This document shows, in pieces, positions 55,060 to 64,000 of a stretch of 64,000 bases of DNA (position 1 is its first letter; each line of letters begins with the position of its first letter). The stretch spans positions 8,076,787-8,140,786 of the forward strand of contig NC_072470.1 of assembly GCF_027596085.1 (NCBI RefSeq), in the 5' to 3' direction. Under the pieces are notes generated by a model. It was not told the origin of the DNA. It ran no database searches and worked only from the letters and a program-made list of their open reading frames with translations. The position numbers and the translations under genes are program-made. Source of the DNA: Anoplopoma fimbria. Lineage: Eukaryota; Chordata; Actinopteri; Perciformes; Anoplopomatidae.

Positions 55060-55250
55060 TCCTCTGGGGGCGGGGCTTAAGGGAACGCTGCTGCGCATGC
55101 TCAGTGGAACACGTGACGCGGAAGCGCTGGTTAACGTAACACCCCGAGGTCACGCTTGTTTCACCTCGCCGCGCCACAGAAAGACTCTCATAGGAATGAA
55201 TGTGGCGCCGCTCACAACGCTGTATCCGGTTTATCCTTTTACATCCATGG
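55060..55250 (+). promoter_or_regulatory. CpG-rich promoter-like patch
   Basis: GC-rich island in AT-rich surroundings with GGGGCGGGGC (SP1-like), CTGCGCATGCTC (NRF1-like), CACGTGAC (USF/TFE-like) and CGGAAG (ETS-like) within 70 bp. This combination is typical of broadly expressed promoters. The flanks (54835-55320) also read like a dispersed repeat, so it may instead be a promoter carried by a mobile element. Confidence 0.35.
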
Positions 55251-55903
55251 TCCGAGACATATTTAATAAAGAAAAAAAGCCCAAACAAGGCTGAGAGTCT
55301 ACAACCACGCTAGCTACCCCATGAGGCTGTTTGAGCTAAAACCTGCATGCTAACATGCTAACAGTAACAATGCTAACAGGCTGGAGTTCAAGTGGTATGT
55401 GCATGGTCATTTTAACTATGTTAGTTTATCATTTGACCTGGCTAATGTTGGCCTATATGAGGTAGTAAAACAAGTGAACACACTATATAGTGTATAGCTG
55501 TTTTTTTTAATTGGCTTAAATGAAAATATTACTAATATTTAATTTATTTAGAAGTAACATTTTGCCATGTGTTAGTTAAAACTAGGTTGGAGATAGCTGT
55601 TTAAAAGCTTTTAAATTCATCTGTTTAATCAAATTTATCCAGCTATTTTCTCTCAGATATTATAGAAAGAAGTTGTGTAACTTTTATTGACCTCCATTGG
55701 ATAATTGAGTGCAACAAAGCGTCAAATGTGAGCAGCCAGAACTCCATTTGCCTCTGCACTATAGTTAGAAATGTACTTTCTTTATATGCAGGACTGAATG
55801 CTTAGGGTTGTAAATCATAGTATTAAATGCCATAGAGCATCTTTGGTTTCTTTGGCTGCATGCGGCGCCAGTGACTGAATATTTCTTTAACTCTCCACCA
55901 CAG

Positions 55904-56168
55904 GGATCCGCCGGCAGGGCCCTTGGACCTGCACTGCAGCAACGGCACCACGCCAACATGTGCCGGGCCCCCACCACAGCCAACATCCCAAAACGCTTAA
56001 TCAAAAGGGACACTCTCTCCACTTGGGCCCGCATGAAAAGGAAGCTGAGGGCTCATGCTGTGATCCCCTTGGCAGCTCGACAGAGAATAACCCAGATTGG
56101 TCTCCACTCCACTACAGAGCGAGGACATCGGAGAGGAGGCCTGCGATACAATCTGCATTTTCTAGCAG
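55904..56168 (+). other. Possible unassigned exon
   Basis: A GC-richer 265-bp block bounded by a good acceptor (pyrimidine-rich with CCACAG ending at 55903) and a donor (CAG before GTAATT at 56169). Two plus frames stay open across it; one encodes an Arg-rich segment containing R-M-K-R-K-L-R-A-H. I do not recognise either product. It could be a non-coding exon driven from the CpG patch 650 bp upstream, a conserved element, or chance. Confidence 0.3.
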
Positions 56169-57014
56169 GTAATTAGAGCGTTGGGGTTGATGGTGATGTG
56201 TCTTGCCGCGGCCCGATCAGCTTCCCTGTCTTTAACATCAGCACTGATGGATGTTTATTGTCCCCTCAACACTGGGCATGCATGTCTCTTCCAGCAGATG
56301 TCGATTGAAGCCGCTGAATGAATGTCAGAGGGGAAATTACTGTAATTTATCTCGTCAAGCTTTATTGTAGCATGTACCCTGATATTAAGGTCACCTTTTT
56401 CTGGCTACAATGATTCATTACGACACTGCTGTGCAATTTCACTGCCAAACATACCGCACTTATGTCTTTTTCAATTTCATTTTTGAGTATGCCTCTTTCC
56501 TTGTGTCAAATTAAGTACAACAATTTAAAGGAAAAAAACGTCTAAACCTCGCAGGTAAATATCTTTTTAATTTAAATTTTTTCATTCTTAAGAAAACATT
56601 TCAAACACCTTTCTCATTCTGAGGGATATACAATGTTCAAAGTGAAACGCTGAATTTAAAATGTGATTATGATGCGTGTGAACTTGAGTTTTGATCAAGG
56701 CAAATAAAATAACTATATGGAGTACTTGACAGTCGCCAAGGCTTTCTTAGTTTTTTTATCTTCCTGCCTTTGTTAGCGTCTTCAGTACCTCTCTAACAAC
56801 TCGCATATCCACCAAAGCAGTCATGTAATACTGAATCAAAAAGTTTAATTAGGTGAACGGTTCTGATGTCTGTGGATCGTGTTTTTTTCTTTGAACTTAA
56901 TTGTGTCAAAAGACTATTTCATCTTTAAAAAAAGCCCAATCTGTGACTGCAGTATGAAAAAAAAAGTGTGCATGACTGTTTACACCATTACCTTTTAGAG
57001 CCACTGTTTCCTAT

Positions 57015-57041
57015 TATGAAATCCATCACCTGGATTTCATA
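57015..57041. repeat. Perfect inverted repeat, 11-bp arms, 5-nt loop
   Basis: Arms 57015-57025 and 57031-57041 pair exactly around TCACC. Confidence 0.8.
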
Positions 57042-57321
57042 TTCTCACGTACATCTCTTTTTTTTGCTGTTAAATGTATTCATTTTAAGTACCTTGAGGA
57101 ATGTTTTAACTGTTATGAAACATTTCTATTTAATACTGATGCCTTTACAACATTAGTGGAAAGATTGGCTATTTCTCATCTGTGCAAACGGGTCCGATTC
57201 TGCGTGAAATCGGACGGAATCCAGAAGGTTTAAAAGAAACTACAAAGACCTTTTATACAGATACACACAGCTCAAAAGGAAATTATTATAATAAGTAAAA
57301 ATACTATCATAATACAAAAAG

Positions 57322-57328
<7 letters not shown>

Positions 57329-57364
<36 letters not shown>
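57329..57364. repeat. Poly-A tract (36 nt)
   Basis: Uninterrupted A run. It could be the tail of an old retrotransposed sequence, but no recognisable source lies upstream. Confidence 0.95.
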
Positions 57365-57369
<5 letters not shown>

Positions 57370-57587
57370 CAGAATGTTCATTAGCTACACTGTTTCAACT
57401 TGAGTTTAAAGTGATGCATTTTGAGTTCTGTCGGTGAGGAGATCCACATATTGATCCCCTAAACAGTCTGTCCAAAGCGGCTGGCTTCAATGAACAATTA
57501 CAGGGAAATTCCAATTAATTACTGAATCATATTTTTTAATTATAATGTAAACAGGCTTGATTATTGCGGAAGACACAATAACTTAAA

Positions 57588-57910
57588 AGAATACTCTTTG
57601 GGAGATACACTTATTGACTTTTGTTTCCATGAGTTCTATGAGCGGGTCAATACCACTCACGTCTGTACCCTAAATATGAAGCTAGAGCTAGCAGGCCATT
57701 GGCTTAGCTTAGCATTAATACTTAAAGTAAGTAGCTTGCAAAAATACCAGCACTTCTAAAGCTGACAAGTTAACATGGTTCAAATTTTAAACAAAAATTT
57801 TAATATTACAATTTGTCTTTGCTAAGCTAATCACCCACTGCTGTAGCTTCATTTTTAGCATAGAAACATGAAAGTTGTATCTATCCTCCCATCAAACTCA
57901 AATAAGCTAG
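57588..57910 (+). repeat. Dispersed teleost repeat, family A, longest copy
   Basis: The most complete copy of the family in the window. It has AAGAATACTCTTTGGGAGAT, then GGTCAATACCACTCACGTCT, then AATATGAAGCTAGAGCTAGC, then GGCTTAGCTTAGCATTAATA. Non-coding. Family class (SINE or DNA transposon) cannot be told from this copy. Confidence 0.65.
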
Positions 57911-58199
57911 TTCTGAGAAAGCATAATTCCCCAAAGTCGCCCCAAAAATTAATAAACTAATTTTGTAATTATTAATGAATGCAACTATTTGCAACATACA
58001 ATCATTAATCTGAGAATAGATGTATGTCGGCCAGTACGTTTTCATTTACAACTTTGTTTCTCACATTTTTAGCAGGGAATCTAACATATATTACTTTAAT
58101 AAGAAAATGTCCTTTAAATTTCTACCTTTTTTAAATGTAATGTATTGACTTCTTGTTTGGGCTGATCCCTGGTCAAAAACTGATGACATTGTTTTCTTA

Positions 58200-60700
58200 C
58201 TATTATTTAATTGTGGTGGACTAAGTTTTTCTTCAACAGTTAAAGATATGTTTCATTATTTGTATTTGCAACAAAACATGACAGTACCAGTTTTTGTCTA
58301 TTTGAAAAAGACCTGCAGCGCATGCAGACATTGTCCCGCTATTGTTGTGAGGTTCAGTCCCGTCAAAGCACCTGATGTTCCATCCAGCTGGTGTGTGTGT
58401 CTGTGCCAGGTTAACCATGTATTTTGTGCTGAGTCAGGGTCCACCATCTGGTCCACGTGCCAGATAACTCTGGCAGACAACAGTTCACTATTTCATCGCC
58501 AATTTACGACACATCGCTTAAGCACAAATTCGGCCATCGCATATTCAAAGCACGCAAAACCGACCTTTTTTTCCCAAATCGCCCCCAGGCCAGCTACCTG
58601 GCAGCCGGGGGCCTCTTTTGTTGCATTAGCCACAGAGATGAAATAATAAAAATCTGGCCCAATCTGCCATGTGTGCTCACGCCAACGTGTCATGATTAAA
58701 TTCATGTCACAACATTCGCAGGTACTCGAGACTTTAGCAAGTAGCAAGGGAAAAAAAGATTTGCACTCCTCGGGTGAGGTGTGAATTGAAAGAAGTCATT
58801 ATCTGCAGAAAACACCTTCCCAGGAGGCGGTGAGGAGAAGGCTTCAAAGGGATACTTTTATTTTTCGCAATCCAAACACTTTGCAGAAAAAAGCAAAGAG
58901 GGGGGAGATCTCTGGGAGGCCGGTTATGGCAAAGCTGCTTAGGTAACAGTGTTAGACAACCAAACATCAAAGCTGGATGGAAAGAAAATGTTGAAGTGGA
59001 TTATTCCTCCTCGAGTAAACACACATAGAATGCAAGCACGTGGCAGAGTGAGGAAAATGGGTCTGCGAGGGGGCGTTTCATGATGATGGTAAAATATGAT
59101 GACAGCAAATAAAAGACTAATGTTTCCACAACGAGAGGTGGCGTCACCGCAGATCAAACGGAACCAGAACCAGGAAGACAAGTTCAGCCAGTCACAACAT
59201 CCAGCTGTCTCCGGTGACGGCACTAATATCGTGATTCTTCTCCGCCCTAAATGAGGTGCCATTTCCGAGAGAACTCTTCGAAGTGTCTGAGGCGAGGATG
59301 AATAACAAAAGGAGCCGAAAGCCTGCGAGGAAGCAGGTCGCCACAATCTGAGACAGATGGCGGGCGGGGGGGGGACAATGAGTCCGGAAGTTCTCTGGAT
59401 CCATCGGTAGTTCTCATGATGAATGGCTAACCTTGTTTCCTAAACTCCGGCTCCCGTGCAGTGGTGTCATCGCTCTGCAGCTCTATCTTCACGCGTCTCC
59501 AACTCCCTGCCTGATTTATCGGAGCGTACGGCGGAGTCGCTGGACCTCGCGTCAACAGTGCACAAGTACAAATGCCCTCGGAGGCCCCGCCAAGAGAGAT
59601 GCATTTGCAAGATGGATGGATGGTGCACAAAAGCATTGCAAAATATTCAGGCGTTCTTTTGCAGAAATTCTTTCGATGAAGAATATTTTTTATAGTGCGT
59701 CTTTGAGGAAAACTCTCTGCGTCCAGTCGCAGGTTTTGACATAATTGAACAGATTTGACGCAGAGGTGATTATTTCAGCGTCCGTACCAAAAGAGTGACC
59801 TTTTCTTTACCTGTTAAATATTCATGCTGCCTTGTTGTGGAGGTCCCCTCAGGATAGAATCCACATAAATATGAGATATTCAGTCTGGTATTTATGGCGA
59901 GGAGACTTTGGACGTGATTCAGGGGACATGAGAGTCTTTAAAACATGGCTGTGATCCACGGCTAAGATGTGTGCTGCGACCATCTGGTTAAGATTCAGAA
60001 TCCCAGCAAGCTTTGCGTCGCCCACTCACAAAGCCGCGTGTCCCATCCCATCCTGCGGGCTGACTGCTTAAAATGCGCCGTGCATTGGTGGATTTCTCCT
60101 AAGGATAACGGTGGCCCTAATGTACGAGCTAAGAAGATTGTTCTGTAAGCCTCAAAAGAACACGTCTGATAGAGAAGAGACAAAACCATTTCAGAGGAAG
60201 CTTAACATGAGCCCCCGGAACCGGTGCAAGAGGTGCAAGACCAGAGGTCGGGCTATTCTCTTATCTTTGTGGCCAAAAGCTCTCTGGCAGAGCAACCCTC
60301 CTGGCATTTAAAACACATGTCTGCGATAACATCATTGGTTCTTTCTTCCTCCCCCCCGCCCTCCCCCTGGCCTCCAGAGAGAATCTCTGAGCATCTCTAA
60401 ATGTCACGTTAAGTGCTTCTCTTGTCCCACACTGATACAAAAACCGGGGCGCTCCGTGAATACAAAGAAGGCCCGCGCTGGATGGCTGCCATAGCTCAGA
60501 GAGCGACAGTTATCTTCTCTCTGGCTTGCTCCCCTCATTTGTTCAAACTGTCAAAAGTAACATTTAGCCTCTAATAGGGCCCAACAAAAGGACGGCGAAG
60601 ACTTCCCCTCGTGGTTCCAACTACATTTGGGCGACTTAGCCATTCATAAAGTGCATTCACGGCTGCTTGAAGGTTCAGTATTAACATTATAGTCGGTATA
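58200..60700. other. Non-repetitive intergenic block
   Basis: About 2.5 kb of balanced composition with few homopolymers and no recognised repeats or exons, unlike the flanks. The part around 58600-58660 (GAAATAATAAAAATCTGGCC context) has the look of vertebrate conserved non-coding DNA. This is judged by eye only. Confidence 0.3.
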
Positions 60701-61084
60701 ACTCACATTAAAACTCTGTAAAAGCAGTACAGCGAGCACTAATTGCCCTGTAAATTAATACAAAGAGGGAATATAATTAGATCTTCCAGGTAAGAACTCA
60801 GGAGAGCAATGGTGTAGAAATTCTGCCCTTTTTTTAAATGCAAATGTCACAACAAGGTGCCATTTTAGCTGCGTGGCGCTTGATTGAGTGTGAAACAGAA
60901 ATTAGATTCCTCCTTGTTGCTTTCCTGTTAATAACAGCTTCCACATTGTCTTTCTTTAATCATCATTTACTACTAGGCAAATTTGAACACAGGGCGGGTA
61001 AGTGCACCTAGAAATTCAGCATTTTAAACAATTGGAGATTTAAACAGAGCATAGACGAAGCTTTTTTTGGTTTTGTCACAAATG

Positions 61085-61190
61085 TAACCAGGTTTTTTTA
61101 GCTTATTTTCTCTCTTGCCAAGAGTTGTACCACTCCCATATCATCAATAACATATGAAGCTGAAGCCAGAAGGTTAGTTTAGCTGTCAAA
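61085..61190 (+). repeat. Degenerate family-A repeat fragment
   Basis: The phrases CTCTTGCCAAGAGTTGTACC and ATATGAAGCTGAAGCCAGAA match the order seen in the longer copy at 57588-57910. Confidence 0.5.
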
Positions 61191-61319
61191 AAGACAGGAA
61201 GCAAGCAGGCAGCATCCCCCAGTTCTGCTGAGTGAAGCCAATGCGAAAGTGTCTTAAAACTTTCATACTCTCTGTAATGTAATGTAATACTCTCCACTGA
61301 CCAGCAGGGGGCGACTCCT

Positions 61320-61620
61320 CTGGTTGCCAATGGAAGTCTATGAGAAAATGACTCTACTTCTCTCTTGATTTATTCCCTCAGTAAATATTGTAAACATGAG
61401 TTTATGGTCTCAATCTCTAGTTTCAAGTCTTCTTCAATACACCATGATGTTCATTTAGTAAATTATGGTCCATTTAGAGTATACGGCTTCTCTACATTAC
61501 TCTTCGGCATTCCAAATATGGTAACTTTCTTTCATTCGCTGCTAAAAAAACAACAACATGGCGACGACTGTAATCCAAGATGGCAAACCCAAGGCTTCAA
61601 AGCATCAGTCCACAAACCGA
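61320..61620 (-). repeat. Dispersed repeat family B, minus copy
   Basis: Matches the region 62985-63350 in reverse orientation. Shared blocks include the reverse complements of ATCATGGTGTATTGAAGAAG and AAGTAGAGTCATTTTCTCAT. The middle is more diverged. Confidence 0.8.
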
Positions 61621-62322
61621 ATCGACCTGTCCTTCATAGGCAAATATGAGTGACAAAAATGCAAATAACATAGTTGAAACTATTCATTTAAAGTAATATA
61701 AGCCTATAAATCATCACAGAAATTGCTCCCTTGAGTCAATTAGCTCAAATTACAAACAAGAAAACATATTTTCCCACTTAACCATCTTGGAAATAGATGT
61801 TGATAAAGAATTATGTAAATGTCGCTCATCTGTAAAGTTCCATGTGTCACCATTGGTATTAGGATTCTGGCAGATTAACCTGAGAAACGAATATCTCAAA
61901 ACTCAATCTACCTTTTCTTAATAATTTCAAACAGGTGACTTAAAATATCAAGATTAATCGCAGTGGTGCTAATATGTTAAAGGTAGGAAACAGGATATAC
62001 TGTGAGAAAATGCATGTCCAATCCAATTATATTTGAAAGTTTATCACCTCTCGCCTGCAGGTGTTGCTGCTCTGAACAGAAAAAAACTGTGAGGAAGACT
62101 TTGAAGGATCCGCTTCATCTCAATCACACCACAGTCGTAAGTGTTCGAAATGGCTGCCGTGTGAAAAAAGTTTGAAGGTTTGGATGCATAGAAGAAATGT
62201 GCAGGGTTTTGTTCTCTCTTGGAGTAAAGTCTGAGTTAAGTTTTTCTACCAATGAGCACATTCATCATGACTCCCTCCACATATTCGATCTCCATTACCT
62301 GAGTTTTCTCCAAAGGCGGCGG

Positions 62323-62346
62323 CTGCTGCTGCTGCTGCTGCTGCTG
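62323..62346. repeat. (CTG)8 trinucleotide repeat
   Basis: Eight CTG units. A minus-strand open frame reads them as glutamine, but its flanks show no known domain or splice context, so coding is not supported. Confidence 0.9.
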
Positions 62347-62940
62347 TGGCTGATTTGCCCTATAGAGCCTCAGTAGCTCAGTGGGAGGACGAGAGAAAAA
62401 AATCAGGGTGAGCCTCGTCATTTGTCTGCTATATATAATTCTTTGGCGCCGGTACCTCTTCTGACCTGAGCAGCATTCATAGGGTGACAATGAAAGGAAA
62501 CGGTGGGATGCTTCTCTCTTTCTCCCCTCCCCACCGCGGCGCTCTTTCATCTCTCCTTCCCACCAGGCTGATTCACCACTTGTGACCCCTGCGGCTGCCT
62601 CGTTGAAAATAGACAACAAAGTGTCTGAGATGAAAACCGGTGGGCAGTTGTGGGCTGGATGGCCGCCCCGGCTTCAAGTCGGTCGGGCAGTGGCGAAGAG
62701 TTCTCGCTGAGACGACGATTCCCTCCGTCTTGATTCTGGTCGTGTAAAACGGAACTGCTATGCAGTCGCATATGCAAGAATTAACAAACTCAAGCCTCTT
62801 TATGGGAAATTTAAAATGCCTCAATTAAAACAAATCAAACTAAATAATACATTTAAATAAAAATTGCATTTGTAGCGTTTTTTATGTTATTGGTCAATAA
62901 TTTAGCTTTTTAAATATATATAATATAAACAAATCATAGC

Positions 62941-63350
62941 CATAGACTGTATATAAGAAGTCATCGTGACTTTTGTGGACTGCCATTTTGAAGCTTCGAG
63001 TTTGGCAATTTCGCCCTCGCCATCTTGGATTACGGTCATCGCCATGTTGTTCTTTTGGCAACAAATGGATGGAAGTTACCAGATTTGGAATGCGGAGGAG
63101 TGACGTAGTGACGACATATATGTCCATGGTAGCGGCAGCGACCTGTCAATCACACTATCCCCGCCATAAATCCTTCTCTGCCTTATGGTCTATTTGACTC
63201 TAAATGGACCATAATTTACTAAATGAACATCATGGTGTATTGAAGAAGACTTGAAACTACAGATTGAGACCATAAACTCATGTTTACAATGTTTACTGAG
63301 GGAATAAATCAAGTGAGAAGTAGAGTCATTTTCTCATAGACTTCTATACA
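62941..63350 (+). repeat. Dispersed repeat family B, plus copy
   Basis: Begins at CATAGACTGTATATAAGAAG and contains CGCCATCTTGGATTACGGTC and ATGGACCATAATTTACTAAA, phrases common in teleost genomes. Forms an inverted pair with 61320-61620. No transposase is encoded. Confidence 0.75.
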
Positions 63351-64000
63351 ATCTTCAAAAAATCTTTTACTTGATTTGAGTCCAGTATCCAGTTCTTATC
63401 ATACAGCCACGTAAGCTCTGGACCATGGTTCTGCTCCCAGGCTGTGATTGGACAGTTGATTGTTTTTCCATTTCATAAAAGAATGAGCTCCATTGCACTT
63501 AATCGTATTAAGTATTGGCAGGTCTATGCAGGAGAAATACAACACTCCCATACGAATTGTTGTGTTCTGTGTTGCGATCTGATTTTAACGTGGCATGGAA
63601 GGAGACACCAATGTTGGTTATGAAAGACAAAAAGCTGAATCATTTTCACATTTTCTTTCATTATGACACAGTAAATGCATACATTGAAAGGAAATGCATA
63701 TAATATTGCGTTAACTTTATCAATTTGTTTGATTTGTTCAAATTAAGGTATTTTATATCTTCCATAGATTTTCTCCTTAGAATCATTAAAGCACTTTTGA
63801 GGCAGTTTCTGTCGCTGCATCTCCTTTAACTCCTTTGAAAGACGAAAGTCACTATTTGAATTCATCCCTCCCTGAGCTTTTTTCTTTTTTTTTAAAGATT
63901 TAATGTGCAAACACGCACACAGACTGGCAAAAAAAAAAAGAAAAGGCAGCTGTACCAAAGGTTTATTTTCACCTTTTGATCATTGAAAACATTCCTCAGA
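63351..64000. other. Intergenic, nothing recognised
   Basis: AT-rich DNA to the window end without gene, RNA or repeat that I can identify. Confidence 0.5.

Noticed and set aside
58248..58646. 132-codon plus-strand open frame
   Set aside because: No recognisable domain or splice context; the region looks more like conserved non-coding DNA than an exon.
62365..62400. tRNA-like phrase GTAGCTCAGTGGGAGGA
   Set aside because: No B box follows and the downstream sequence does not pair into a tRNA.
62236..62619. Minus-strand frame with a polyglutamine-polyproline stretch
   Set aside because: Only the trinucleotide repeat looks protein-like; flanks have no domain, splice context or homologue that I recognise.

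Overview
The window reads as vertebrate nuclear DNA, almost certainly from a ray-finned (teleost) fish. It has multi-exon genes with GT-AG introns, long (TG)n arrays, a tRNA-derived SINE with a TGTAA-type tail, a Tc1-like transposon end, and several interspersed repeats that I recognise from percomorph genomes. The species cannot be fixed from the sequence. Four protein-coding genes are supported. I see no bacterial, viral or CRISPR-like system.

Region by region. (1) 1-16.5 kb, plus strand: the 3' part of a collagen type XXVIII alpha-1 gene (col28a1). It has 16 Gly-X-Y exons, a short linker exon, the second von Willebrand A domain, an Asn/Gly/Tyr-rich exon, a Ser-rich exon and a C-terminal Kunitz exon with the stop codon. 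The first VWA domain and earlier collagen exons lie left of the window. (2) 19.4-25.3 kb, plus: a complete klhl41 (BTB-BACK-Kelch muscle protein, 605 codons, six coding exons) with a combined MEF2/TATA-like promoter element. (3) 28.1-29.2 kb, plus: oxgr1 (2-oxoglutarate receptor-like GPCR), coding in one exon, with a duplicated nine-residue N-terminus. (4) 32.0-48.3 kb, minus: hs6st3 (heparan-sulfate 6-O-sulfotransferase 3), two coding exons around a 15-kb intron, with a 341-bp-period tandem array just upstream. (5) 49.9-64 kb: no recognised gene; repeats, a CpG-rich promoter-like patch with one possible unassigned exon, and long non-repetitive DNA that could hold regulatory elements.

The genes do not form one pathway. 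The oxgr1/hs6st3 tail-to-tail pair matches the arrangement I recall for human 13q32. col28a1 and klhl41 are on other human chromosomes (7p and 2q as I recall), so the left half marks a lineage-specific junction.

The most distinctive unexplained structure is a set of short, near-perfect inverted repeats with 4-19 nt loops. The best is a 31-bp perfect stem with an 8-nt loop at 53600-53669. I found no evidence for a previously undescribed multi-gene system.
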